Part shown: positions 1 to 6,521 of the stretch, piece by piece
Layout: every line of letters begins with the position of its first letter
Numbering within the stretch: position 1 is the stretch's first letter
Made by a program: the position numbers and the translations under genes
NCBI GenBank assembly: GCA_026982585.1
Contig: JALSGW010000231.1
Span: forward strand, 1 to 15,591
Reading direction: 5' to 3'
Length of the DNA stretch: 15,591 bases
Source of the DNA: Alphaproteobacteria bacterium
GTDB taxonomy: Bacteria > Pseudomonadota > Alphaproteobacteria > Geminicoccales > Geminicoccaceae
The notes under the pieces: model-generated
Seen by the model: the letters and a program-made list of their open reading frames with translations, nothing else
Database searches by the model: none
What the model was told of the DNA's origin: nothing

Positions 1-315
1 CACCAGCCGGTCGCCGCGGATGCGGAAGATCAGCCCCCGTCCGCGCCCGCCGGTGCCGGCGGAGATGGTGCGGAGCAGATCGGCGGGCAGGAGGTAGGCG
101 TAGCGGAAATCCGCCGGCTGGGCGTTTGGATCCTGCTGGAGATCGGCCTGGGCGATGGTGAAGGACCAGGGGTAGGCGGCGAGCAGCCCGTCGCGCACGG
201 TCGGATAGAGCTCCCGCGCCACTTCCGCCTCGGCGCGCGGCTCGTTGAAGGAGGTGATCGGCGGGATGCCGAGCTTGACGAGCGCTTTCGCGCAGATGCT
301 GACGTCGGTGTACAT
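1..315 (-). CDS. Tail tubular protein A-like (T7 gp11-like), partial 3' end off window
   Basis: The first 105 residues of a leftward gene are visible; the rest lies beyond the left edge. The N-terminus has the pattern I associate with podovirus tail tubular protein A (T7 gp11-like) proteins: a short start, then ALVKLGIPPITSFNEP (residues 11-26), then EAEVARELYPTVRDGLLAAYPWSF (29-52), with the acidic, Tyr-Pro and Pro-Trp-Ser-Phe positions typical of the family. In T7-like virions this protein forms the upper ring of the tail below the portal. The ATG at 315 has only a weak ribosome binding site, and no better in-frame start is visible. It is the last gene seen of the leftward virion block, separated from the 89-residue gene by a 97-base gap holding a GC hairpin. 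The family call is by recognition, not search. Confidence 0.72.
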   Translation of the reverse strand, partial: MYTDVSICAKALVKLGIPPITSFNEPRAEAEVARELYPTVRDGLLAAYPWSFTIAQADLQQDPNAQPADFRYAYLLPADLLRTISAGTGGRGRGLIFRIRGDRLV

Positions 316-378
316 GACCGGTGGTCCCGATGCGACGTGAGGAGAGGTCTCGGACGCGGCGGAGGGGCCCCGGGGCGG

Positions 379-406
379 GGGAGCCCGGACCGTCGCCCGG
401 GCTCCC
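379..406 (-). terminator. GC-rich hairpin after the capsid genes
   Basis: The 10-base arms GGGAGCCCGG (379-388) and CCGGGCTCCC (397-406) are perfectly complementary around an 8-base loop. The hairpin starts 7 bases beyond the stop codon of the 89-residue gene. There is no T-run after it on the minus strand, so it may be a weak or Rho-assisted terminator, or an mRNA stabiliser setting high capsid and lower tail expression. The function is inferred from position. Confidence 0.45.
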
Positions 407-412
407 GCCGGC

Positions 413-682
413 TCAGTCGGAGTTGACCGATCCGAAGGCGGTGAGGTTGGACACGTCCACCGTGCCGCCTGCGTTGCTCACCACCACCAGCACCCCGTGC
501 GAGGGGGCCGCACCGATGCCGGCGTTCACGAAGATGAAGTCGCCCACCCGCAGCATGTTGGCCGCCTCGTTGAAGTAGCCGGCGTTGTCCACGTCGGCGG
601 GCTGGTCCGTGGTGCGGTAATGCCAGAGGGTGAAGCCGTTGGCGTAGGACAACACACTCAGGTTCTTGGGATCATAAGCCAT
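413..682 (-). CDS. Small virion-associated protein (89 aa) directly after the capsid gene
   Basis: This is an 89-residue protein. The ATG at 682 is chosen because GGAGG sits 7 bases upstream and the capsid stop codon (685-687) ends two bases before it. A longer upstream reading of the frame would run through the capsid gene and is rejected. The protein opens with MAYDPKNLSVLSYANG and is rich in Gly, Ala, Val and Asn. The second half is predicted beta-rich (DFIFVNAG, GVLVVVSNAGGTVDVSNLTA), with no Cys and no membrane segment. Similar small proteins occur next to capsid genes in alphaproteobacterial prophages. The position and beta-rich nature would fit a head decoration or minor virion protein, but that function is inferred and I know of no experimental assignment. 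Confidence 0.75.
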   Translation of the reverse strand: MAYDPKNLSVLSYANGFTLWHYRTTDQPADVDNAGYFNEAANMLRVGDFIFVNAGIGAAPSHGVLVVVSNAGGTVDVSNLTAFGSVNSD

Positions 683-684
683 GA

Positions 685-1503
685 TCACGCCTCCAGAGCG
701 GGCATCTTGATGACACCGTCGGGATCGATGAGCGCCGCCCCCTGGGACATCATGTTGGAGATGAAGTAGGCGGCGCGGTCGCCGTGCCAGGTGATGTCGG
801 TGACCACGTCCTGGCCCACGGCATGGCCGATGGCGCTCCTGTGGTACCAGAAGCAGCTGCGCACGCCGCCCTCGAGGGGCAGACCCGAGTGCGGGATCCA
901 CAGGGTTCCGAGCCAGTACTTGGCCTGGGTGCCGCGCCAGGGCAGCTGGTCGTCGCCCACGAACTCGGCGTTGGCGAATTCGGGCAGGTTCAACAGCTCC
1001 GACCACTGCTTCCAGCCGATCACCGCATAGCGCTGGCCGTCGTCGGGCACGTCCTTGGCGCCGAGCATCTCGAAGGCCTCGAGCACCTTCTCCTTGGTGA
1101 GCCCGGTGGTGTCGGTGCCGGCCACATTGGGCGTGCTGGCGAGCGCCTCGATGATGAGCTCGTCGGTCTTGCGGCCGAGGGCGAAGGCGCCCGCGTTGGC
1201 CAACACCTGACGCTCGTCGATGTTGGTCTTGAGCTCGTCCAGCTTGTCCACCCACTCGCCGGCATAGTAGTCGACGAGGAACACCTCGACGCTGCTGAAC
1301 TCCACGTTCATCACCGGCACCATGCCGTGCCGCGCCTTGGTGGCGGCCGCTCCCTTGCCCACCTTCTGGAAGACGGTGGAGCTGCCCTTGACCCCGTTCT
1401 TGACGCGCACGGTGGGACGCAGCTTCGAGCCCTGGCGCTGATAGGCCTCGTGCACCTCGCGCTCGAACTGCTTGATGAAGGCCTGTTCGATCATCACGCT
1501 CAT
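685..1503 (-). CDS. Phage major capsid protein
   Basis: This 272-residue protein is predicted to build the icosahedral head. It lacks a signal peptide and membrane segments. The N-terminal region (about 1-65) is basic and opens with a helix (MIEQAFIKQFEREVHEAYQR), followed by the strand-rich TVRVKNGVKGSSTVFQKVGKG. Next come VEVFLVDYYAGEWVDKLDE and a helix (VLANAGAFALGRKTDELIIEAL, about 100-121) resembling the spine helix of HK97-fold capsid proteins. The C-terminal part has WHGDRAAYFISNMMSQGAALIDPDGVIKM, typical of this podovirus-type capsid family. The order portal, Bbp19-like, scaffold, capsid supports the call strongly. The ATG at 1503 follows AGGAG at an unusually long spacing of about 13 bases, so the internal ATG three codons on is a possible alternative. 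Stop and next start are two bases apart. Confidence 0.88.
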   Translation of the reverse strand: MSVMIEQAFIKQFEREVHEAYQRQGSKLRPTVRVKNGVKGSSTVFQKVGKGAAATKARHGMVPVMNVEFSSVEVFLVDYYAGEWVDKLDELKTNIDERQVLANAGAFALGRKTDELIIEALASTPNVAGTDTTGLTKEKVLEAFEMLGAKDVPDDGQRYAVIGWKQWSELLNLPEFANAEFVGDDQLPWRGTQAKYWLGTLWIPHSGLPLEGGVRSCFWYHRSAIGHAVGQDVVTDITWHGDRAAYFISNMMSQGAALIDPDGVIKMPALEA

Positions 1504-1626
1504 GGTGGTCGTCTCACTCCTGTTGAAGGGGTTGGGTTGCGCGAGCCGGACCGGTTGTCCGCAGGCCGGGGCCGATCCCGCCCGCCGCGATCGGCGGACC
1601 GCCTTCGCGGTTGCCCGCCTTTCGGG
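1504..1626 (-). promoter_or_regulatory. Leader between scaffold and capsid genes
   Basis: This 123-base non-coding gap lies between the scaffold stop and the capsid ATG. It is the longest gap inside the virion block. It holds an inverted repeat with 7-base arms GCCGATC (1571-1577) and GATCGGC (1589-1595), then a 5-base stem ACCGC-CTTC-GCGGT near 1599-1612, and the capsid ribosome binding site AGGAG near 1516-1520. A 5' leader hairpin that stabilises the capsid message, or an internal promoter, would explain the gap. I could not identify clear -35 and -10 boxes. Confidence 0.3.
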
Positions 1627-2457
1627 TCATGTGCCGTAGAGCTGGCGGAACCCCTCGGTGACGCGGGCCACGAACTCGGGATCGCGGTCGCGCCAGTAGC
1701 GGGGATCCCGCATCATCTCGACCAGCTGCTCCTCGCTGACCGCCAACGCGCCGCCCTCGGCCTCGCCCACCAGCTCGGGCTCCGAGGCCCGCATCATCTG
1801 GACGAGCGCCAGCACCCCCTGGCGCGAGCCGGCCAGGGTCTCGTACACCTCGGGCTCGAGATGGCTCTTGGCCCAGCGGTCGACCGCCCGGGCGATGCGG
1901 GCGAAGGCCTCCTCGCCCCCGAAATGGGCCACCAGCTTCTCCCGCTCCCGCTCCGCCTCCAGCTCGGCCACCGCCTCCGCCACCGCCGGCCACAGCCGCT
2001 CGGCGGCGAGCTCGTAGACCAGCTGCACCTGGTCGCGGGTGAAACCCGCCTGATGGAGCCGCTGTTCCAGCTCCGGATCCCGCTCGAGCCAGGGGTGGGG
2101 CGGCTCGACCTCGTACTCTTCGGGACTCTCCGGCCAGCCGAGCGCCCTCAGCAGCCGGTGGCGGGCGGCCTCGTCCTGCTCCCCCTCCGGCAGCGGCACC
2201 ATGCGGCCGAGCTTACGCTCGAGCTCGAGATAGGACTTGAGCAGGGCGTCGAAGCGCGGCTCACCCTTCTCGGCGTCCCAGAACTTCTCCGGGATCTCCG
2301 GCGGGCGCTCGGACAGCGCCGCCACGGGCGGCTCCGCCGGCTCGGGGGAAGGATCCTCTGCTTGCGCCTCCGCAAGCGGCGCGGCGGGCGCCTCGGCCGG
2401 GTCGACGCCGGTCTCGGGCAAGGAAGACGACAAGGGAAGGTCACGATCGTCGGTCAT
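1627..2457 (-). CDS. Phage scaffolding (capsid assembly) protein
   Basis: This 276-residue, very acidic, Pro/Glu/Ala-rich protein would be an internal scaffold that guides procapsid assembly and then leaves or is removed. Residues 1-52 form a low-complexity acidic arm. Then comes the scaffold signature PPEIPEKFWD (52-61) and FDALLKSYLELERKLGRMVPLP (69-90), closely matching the PEKF...KSYLELEKKLG pattern of podovirus capsid-assembly proteins. The middle has helical heptads (AVAELEAEREREKLVAHFGG), consistent with a coiled coil, and the C-terminus (about 235-276) is charged, as expected for a capsid-binding tail. The ATG at 2457 has GAGG 7 bases upstream. It starts 9 bases after the Bbp19-like stop and sits immediately before the capsid gene, the usual place for a scaffold. 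Confidence 0.88.
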   Translation of the reverse strand: MTDDRDLPLSSSLPETGVDPAEAPAAPLAEAQAEDPSPEPAEPPVAALSERPPEIPEKFWDAEKGEPRFDALLKSYLELERKLGRMVPLPEGEQDEAARHRLLRALGWPESPEEYEVEPPHPWLERDPELEQRLHQAGFTRDQVQLVYELAAERLWPAVAEAVAELEAEREREKLVAHFGGEEAFARIARAVDRWAKSHLEPEVYETLAGSRQGVLALVQMMRASEPELVGEAEGGALAVSEEQLVEMMRDPRYWRDRDPEFVARVTEGFRQLYGT

Positions 2458-2466
2458 GGCAGATCC

Positions 2467-2739
2467 TCAGCTGCGACGGGCGGACAGGCCCTGTTCGATG
2501 AGGGAACGGACGTGGGCCACCACGCTGCGCTGCCCCTCGACGTGACGCAAAAGCGCATCGGAGGCGGTGGGCGGCACCCTGCGGGCGAGGAAGGCGCGCT
2601 CGAGATACTCGAGCACCCTGCGCCCGGCCGGGGTCGAGAAACAGCGGGCGAAGTCCGCGGCCAGATCCTGGGCGGCGCCCCGCTGGCCCGCCTTGGGCTC
2701 GAGGGCGCTCCAGCCGCCGGGGCGGCCTTTACGCGACAT
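2467..2739 (-). CDS. Bbp19-like small phage protein
   Basis: This 90-residue protein starts at the ATG at 2739, which has GGGGAG 7 bases upstream and overlaps the last 11 bases of the portal gene, suggesting coupled translation. Residues 28-84 (ADFARCFSTPAGRRVLEYL, then LLRHVEGQRSVVAHVRSLIEQG) follow the Bbp19 pattern: a phenylalanine-rich helix, T/S-P-x-GRRVL, then a G-x-R-x-V/L helix near the C-terminus. The name comes from a gene of Bordetella phage BPP-1. The molecular function is unknown, but the family is habitually encoded between portal and scaffold/capsid genes, as here. The first 25 residues are basic and low-complexity. Confidence 0.78.
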   Translation of the reverse strand: MSRKGRPGGWSALEPKAGQRGAAQDLAADFARCFSTPAGRRVLEYLERAFLARRVPPTASDALLRHVEGQRSVVAHVRSLIEQGLSARRS

Positions 2740-4240
2740 GGGCGCTCTCCCCGGCCTGCTCTGCCGGCCCGGCACCCGGGCCCGAGGGCTCGCGCACCAG
2801 CTCCGCCGGCACCCCGAGCGCATCGGCGAGACGCCGGACCAGCGCCCCCACATCGGCCAGCTGGGCCAGCGCCGCCGGGCCCAGCCCGTTCAAGCTGTCC
2901 AGCCACAAGAGCAGGTTGCGCACCTCCTCCCGGGCCTGGAGCCGGGCGAGCGGCATGCGCCAGGCGATATCGGCCACCCGCCCGTCGATCGGCAGGTCGG
3001 GGATCTCACCGCGGCGCCTGAGGATGGCGGCGGCGCGCTGCACGAGCGGCGCGAGCAGCTCGCCCTGCAGCCGCCCGTAGATGGCCCCGAGCAGGCGGGC
3101 GGCCTCGGCGCTGCGCTCCAACACCTCGGTGGCGGTCATGCGCGGGCCCTGCAACGGCCCGAGCTTGTCCACCAGAAGGGTGTGGCGGATGCGCGCGCGA
3201 AGATCGGAGAGCACCAGCTCCGAGACGTCGAACCGGCCCGGCGCCTGCAGCGGCACGAGCCCGGCGGAGCCCGGCGCCTTGGGGATGATGCTGCCCGGGG
3301 TGAGATCGATGTTGGCCGGGTTGAGCACCCCGTCGTCCTCCGCAAGCCAGATGCCGGTGACGGCGATGGAGGCGTTTTTGAGGATCAACTCCACCACCTT
3401 GTTGGCGGTCTTGATGTCGGGCAGCGCCGTCATCACCGGCGAACGGCCGTAGAGCTCGCCGGCCGCCTTGATCCAGCGGAAGGTGAGAAAGGGGGACCGG
3501 TCGAGATGCGCCTCCTGCAACAACAACGCCGGGCCGTGGGATCCGGCGGGCAAAAACGCCACATAACGCCACCCCGCCCCCTCGCAGAAGGCCGCCTCCA
3601 CATACTCCACCCGAAGCTCCGGCCGCTCCTTGAGCCGCTCCTGGAGGGGCTCGGGCCAGCAGATGCCGGCAAAGCGCGCGGCGAGGGCGGCGAGGGTGGG
3701 ATGGGTGGTGCGGAACTGATGGGTGATGCGGCCGTCGCCGTCCCCGAGGATGGCCATCTCGGCGGCCGGCACGGCCACGAACCGGAAGGCGCTGTCGGCC
3801 TCCGGGGGCGCTTCCTGGAACAACAGGGTGGCGGTGCCGACGGTGACCAGATCGAGGAACGCCTGATGCAGCTCGACCGCGAAGTTGGAGCGGGCGAACT
3901 GGGACTCGAGCAGGCGCGTGATGCGTTCGAGCTCCGGCGCCAGTTCGCTGCGCTGCGGCTGCGAGAGCTCCACCCCCGGGACGATTTCGAACCAACGCGC
4001 ATTGGGGGGCGCGAGCTCGGCGAGCAGGCTCGCCGCCAGCTGTTCCACCGCATCCGGGGCGGTGCCGTCGAACAGCTGGTCGCTGAGCCGGCTCGCCGGG
4101 GCGAAGGCGCCGTCGAGGCCGCCGCCGCGCACCGGCGCGGCATAGGCGAAACACTCCCGCCACAGGGGCTCCCAGGGCCGGCGCCGCTCGCGGGCGAGCC
4201 GATAGGCCTTGTCCACGGCCTCCACTGCCATGGCCGGCAT
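2729..4240 (-). CDS. Phage head-tail connector (portal) protein, podovirus type
   Basis: This 503-residue protein is predicted to form the dodecameric ring at one capsid vertex through which DNA passes. Early residues (after MPAMAVEAVDKAYRLARERRRPWEPLWRE) include the Tyr-Ala-Ala-Pro and Leu-Phe-Asp-Gly-Thr-Ala motifs, then a WFEIVPG segment, all characteristic of the T7-like head-tail connector family. Later segments include SPFLTFRWIKAAGELYGRSP, DIKTANKVVELILKNAS, NIDLTPGSI and GPRMTATEVLERSAEAARLLG, the last a conserved T-A-T-E-V motif of this family. The length fits the family's usual 500-550. The start is ambiguous. A GTG at 4297 would add 19 residues and leave only 3 bases after the upstream stop. 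The ATG at 4240 has GGAGAG 5 bases upstream and is preferred here; a third ATG lies at 4231. Confidence 0.9.
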   Translation of the reverse strand: MPAMAVEAVDKAYRLARERRRPWEPLWRECFAYAAPVRGGGLDGAFAPASRLSDQLFDGTAPDAVEQLAASLLAELAPPNARWFEIVPGVELSQPQRSELAPELERITRLLESQFARSNFAVELHQAFLDLVTVGTATLLFQEAPPEADSAFRFVAVPAAEMAILGDGDGRITHQFRTTHPTLAALAARFAGICWPEPLQERLKERPELRVEYVEAAFCEGAGWRYVAFLPAGSHGPALLLQEAHLDRSPFLTFRWIKAAGELYGRSPVMTALPDIKTANKVVELILKNASIAVTGIWLAEDDGVLNPANIDLTPGSIIPKAPGSAGLVPLQAPGRFDVSELVLSDLRARIRHTLLVDKLGPLQGPRMTATEVLERSAEAARLLGAIYGRLQGELLAPLVQRAAAILRRRGEIPDLPIDGRVADIAWRMPLARLQAREEVRNLLLWLDSLNGLGPAALAQLADVGALVRRLADALGVPAELVREPSGPGAGPAEQAGESAHVA

Positions 4241-4245
4241 GGACG

Positions 4246-4251
4246 CTCTCC
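4246..4251 (-). promoter_or_regulatory. Ribosome binding site deciding the portal start
   Basis: GGAGAG on the minus strand lies 5 bases before the ATG at 4240. No comparable site precedes the GTG at 4297, so translation from 4240 is favoured. Confidence 0.55.
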
Positions 4252-4300
4252 GAATAGGATCTCGTGCCGATTGAGAAGGTATCTTTTCCTCTGCCACGTG

Positions 4301-4714
4301 TCAAGCGGGGCCGGCTTCCAGCCAGCAGCTCGGCTGCGCCTTGAGGCGGCGGTAGAGGCGGTAGGGGGTGAGGATCCCGCAACCGTTGAGGCCGAGCACC
4401 CGCTTGACCAGCTCCACGCAGGTGAACGGTCCGGGCGGCAGCAGCCGGCCGCGCGCCGGTCGTCCCGCCACCGCCAGCACCCGCGCCCCGAGCCGGGCGT
4501 AACTGCGCGCCAGCGGCTCGACACCGCAATCCGGAGCGGGCAAGATAACCAGGCCGTCGCTCCGGCTGTCGCAGACGATCCAACCCCCTTCGCCGCGAAC
4601 CAGACAGAAGCAGTGGCGAAAACCGGGTCGAAGCCAGCGCAGCCAGCGGCTTTCCGGCTGGTCCTCAAAGACCACGAGGACACAGGGTCGCGTTGGCAGG
4701 TGCGGAGCCGGCAT
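4301..4714 (-). CDS. Small Cys/His protein ahead of the portal gene, possible papain-like (permuted NlpC/P60 or LRAT-like) fold
   Basis: This 137-residue protein has no assignment I recognise with certainty. Visible features are VLVVFEDQPESRWLRWLRPGF (12-32), a His in RHCFCLVR (His34), a strand-rich middle (GGWIVCDS, DGLVILPA), then PFTCVELVKRVLGLNG (Cys99) and a TPYRLYRRL helix. The order is His first, then Cys at the start of a helix. That matches circularly permuted papain-like enzymes such as YaeF/YiiX and LRAT, so a cysteine hydrolase or a dead relative is possible, but this is inference. It has seven further cysteines. It is the first gene of the leftward virion block and ends 60 bases before the portal ATG. 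The start at 4714 lacks a good ribosome binding site, and the GTG at codon 14 is a possible alternative. Candidate roles are capsid maturation, head-protein processing or cell-wall contact. Confidence 0.62.
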   Translation of the reverse strand: MPAPHLPTRPCVLVVFEDQPESRWLRWLRPGFRHCFCLVRGEGGWIVCDSRSDGLVILPAPDCGVEPLARSYARLGARVLAVAGRPARGRLLPPGPFTCVELVKRVLGLNGCGILTPYRLYRRLKAQPSCWLEAGPA

Positions 4715-4826
4715 GCATGTGCGGCACGGTTGAACGCATCGGACAGTGCGGCGGATCCGGACAGGTGGTCAAGAACAATTTCCTACAACTTGCCGGAAGC
4801 GGCGCCGACAAGGGAGGAAGGTCCTG
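4715..4826. promoter_or_regulatory. Divergent control region between the virion block and the regulator gene
   Basis: This 112-base gap lies between two divergent starts. It contains a direct repeat CGGACAG at 4740-4746 and 4758-4764, spaced 18 bases start to start, which could be an operator read by the adjacent HTH protein. On the minus strand, TTGACC at 4772-4767 is a good -35 match, but the hexamer 17-18 bases on is a poor -10. On the plus strand, TACAAC at 4784-4789 could be a -10 with no clear -35. AGGGAGGAAGG at 4811-4821 is the regulator's ribosome binding site. Operator and promoter assignments are tentative. Confidence 0.35.
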
Positions 4827-5471
4827 ATGTTGACCCACGAGGAGATCTGGAGGGGCATCGATCGGCTCGCCGAGCTCCACGGCATGTCGCCCTCGGCGCT
4901 GGCCCGCAAGGCCGGGCTGGATCCCACCACCTTCAACAAGAGCAAGCGCACCACCCGCGAGGGCAAGAAGCGCTGGCCCAGCACCGAAAGCCTCGCCAAG
5001 ATCCTCGAAGCCACCGGCACCTCCTTGCGCGATTTCGTGGGCCTCATCGACGAGGGCGGTGCCGGCGGCGAGGAGCGCCCGTTCCAACGGCTGCGGGCGG
5101 TGCGGCTGAGCGAACTCGATCCCCTCGCCCATCTCGACCCGTCCGGCTTTCCCCAGGGCGGCGCCTGGGAGGAGGTGGAGTTCCCCCATGTGGACGATGA
5201 GGACGCCTATGTGCTCGAGCTCGACCGGGATCTGGCGCCGCCTTGCTATCTGAGCGGTGATCTGTTGGTGGTCTCGCCCCGCAGCAGCATCCGCCGCGGC
5301 GATCGGGTGTTGTTGTGCCTGCGCGACGGTCGTTTGTTCGCCGGCCGCTTCCAGCGCCGCACCGTGGCACGGGTGAGCCTGCAGGAGCTGTGGGCCGACA
5401 AGGCGCCGGAGTTCAGCTATGAGGTGGACGATGTGGCCTGGCTCGCGCGCATCCTCTGGGTCGGCCAGTGA
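4827..5471 (+). CDS. HTH regulator with degenerate LexA/S24-like C-terminal domain
   Basis: This is a 214-residue DNA-binding regulator. The ATG at 4827 is chosen over an ATG 27 codons upstream because GGGAGGAAGG sits just before it and the domain starts immediately. Residues 5-73 are an XRE-type HTH: IDRLAELHGMSPSALARKAG, then LDPTTFNKSKR as recognition helix, and a conserved KKRWPSTESLAKILEATGTSL segment known from alphaproteobacterial S24-family regulators. Residues 118-214 have the LexA-like fold pattern: SGDLLVVSP (143-151), RRGDRVLLCLRDGRLFAGRF (156-175) and a VAWLARILWVGQ end. Where active relatives have the Ser of GDSM, this protein has Leu136 (RDLA). The catalytic Lys position aligns with Gly173. 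It is thus probably not self-cleaving. It may repress the divergent virion block or respond to a ligand; target genes are unknown. Confidence 0.85.
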   Translation: MLTHEEIWRGIDRLAELHGMSPSALARKAGLDPTTFNKSKRTTREGKKRWPSTESLAKILEATGTSLRDFVGLIDEGGAGGEERPFQRLRAVRLSELDPLAHLDPSGFPQGGAWEEVEFPHVDDEDAYVLELDRDLAPPCYLSGDLLVVSPRSSIRRGDRVLLCLRDGRLFAGRFQRRTVARVSLQELWADKAPEFSYEVDDVAWLARILWVGQ

Positions 5472-5506
5472 GGCGGGCGGCAGAAGGTGGGGTCGGCCGA
5501 AAGAAA

Positions 5507-5530
5507 GGGCCGCCAGCGGTGCGGCGGCCC
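5507..5530 (-). terminator. Hairpin with T-rich tail on the minus strand
   Basis: The 8-base arms GGGCCGCC (5507-5514) and GGCGGCCC (5523-5530) pair perfectly around an 8-base loop. On the minus strand the hairpin is followed by TTTCTTT, the intrinsic-terminator arrangement, while on the plus strand there is no T-run. It lies between two plus-strand genes, so it would stop leftward (antisense) transcription, possibly before it enters the regulator and the virion block. The rest of the 186-base gap (5472-5657) shows no gene. Confidence 0.45.
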
Positions 5531-5657
5531 AAGGAGGAGGCAGGACGATACAGGGAGGAGAGATACGCGGGGCGGACCCGGCTCAGGGATGCGCCCCGGT
5601 TCGCCCGACAATCTGCCCCGGAAATCTTAACAAAGGGTAAGTGCGCGGAGGTGGGCG

Positions 5658-6512
5658 ATGGCGGCTCGAGCACCGGGTGCGGATATGGTGTTGGAGGCGG
5701 GCGGGGCGCGCATCCCCGCCCTGGGATTCGGAACCTGGGAGCTCTCAGGCGCGCTGTGTCGGCGCATGGTGGAGGTGGCGCTCGAGGTGGGCTATCGCCA
5801 CATCGACACCGCCCAGATGTACGGCAACGAGCGCGAGGTGGGGGAGGCGGTGCGGGCGAGCGGGCTTGAGCGCGGCGAAGTGTTCGTGACCACCAAGATC
5901 TGGCCCGATCGCTTCCGCCGCGACGCGCTGCTGCGTGCCGCCGAGGAGAGCGTGGCGCGCCTCGGGCTCGGGCCCGTGGATCTGTTGCTCCTCCACTGGC
6001 CGAATCCCGCCGTGCCGCTCCCGGAGACCATCGCCGCCCTCAACGAGGCCCGCACATTCGGCCTCGCCCGCCACATCGGGGTGAGCAACTTCCCGACCTC
6101 GCTCCTTGAAGAGGCCCTCGCCCGCTCCCAATCGCCGTTGATCGCCAACCAGGTCGAGTACCATCCCTTCCTGAGCCAAAAGCGGCTGCTCGCCTTCTGC
6201 CGGGCCCGGCGGATCGCCCTGGTCGCCTACTGTCCGCTCGCCCGCGGCCGGGTCTTCGGCCATCCGCTTTTGCGCCGCATCGCCGCCCGCCACGGCAAGG
6301 ACGAGGGCCAGGTGGCGCTGCGCTGGCTGGTCCAGCAGCAGGGTGTCGCCGCCATCCCCCGCTCCTCCCGCGAGGACCACATCCGGCGCAATTTCGCGAT
6401 CTGGGACTTCGCCCTGAGCGAAGAGGAGATGCGGGCGATCTCCGCCCTCGGCGATCCGCGCGGGCGGATCGTCGACATCGACGGCCTGGCGCCGGCCTGG
6501 GATCCGGAGTGA
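5658..6512 (+). CDS. Aldo/keto reductase (2,5-diketogluconate/methylglyoxal reductase type)
   Basis: This 284-residue cytosolic NADPH-dependent reductase of aldehydes and ketones has an (alpha/beta)8 barrel. The family tetrad is complete: Asp50 and Tyr55 in RHIDTAQMYGNE, Lys80 in VTTKIWPD, and His113 in LLLLHWPNP. Further signatures are GVSNFP, the NQVEYHPFL segment, and IPRSSREDHIRRNF near the C-terminus, the adenosine 2'-phosphate binding region. The start at ATG 5658 has GGAGG 7 bases upstream. The length matches the DkgA/DkgB group, which reduces 2,5-diketo-D-gluconate and methylglyoxal among others; substrate cannot be read from sequence alone. It is monocistronic, converging with the acryloyl-CoA reductase-like gene with only 9 bases between stops. 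Confidence 0.93.
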   Translation: MAARAPGADMVLEAGGARIPALGFGTWELSGALCRRMVEVALEVGYRHIDTAQMYGNEREVGEAVRASGLERGEVFVTTKIWPDRFRRDALLRAAEESVARLGLGPVDLLLLHWPNPAVPLPETIAALNEARTFGLARHIGVSNFPTSLLEEALARSQSPLIANQVEYHPFLSQKRLLAFCRARRIALVAYCPLARGRVFGHPLLRRIAARHGKDEGQVALRWLVQQQGVAAIPRSSREDHIRRNFAIWDFALSEEEMRAISALGDPRGRIVDIDGLAPAWDPE

Positions 6513-6521
6513 GGTCCGCCG

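Noticed and set aside
784..5200. Very long plus-strand open frames (about 745 and 877 residues) opposite the capsid, scaffold and portal genes
   Set aside because: Low-complexity Arg/Gly/His/Leu-rich products with no domains and no ribosome sites. They mirror the well-supported minus-strand genes and are expected in GC-rich DNA.
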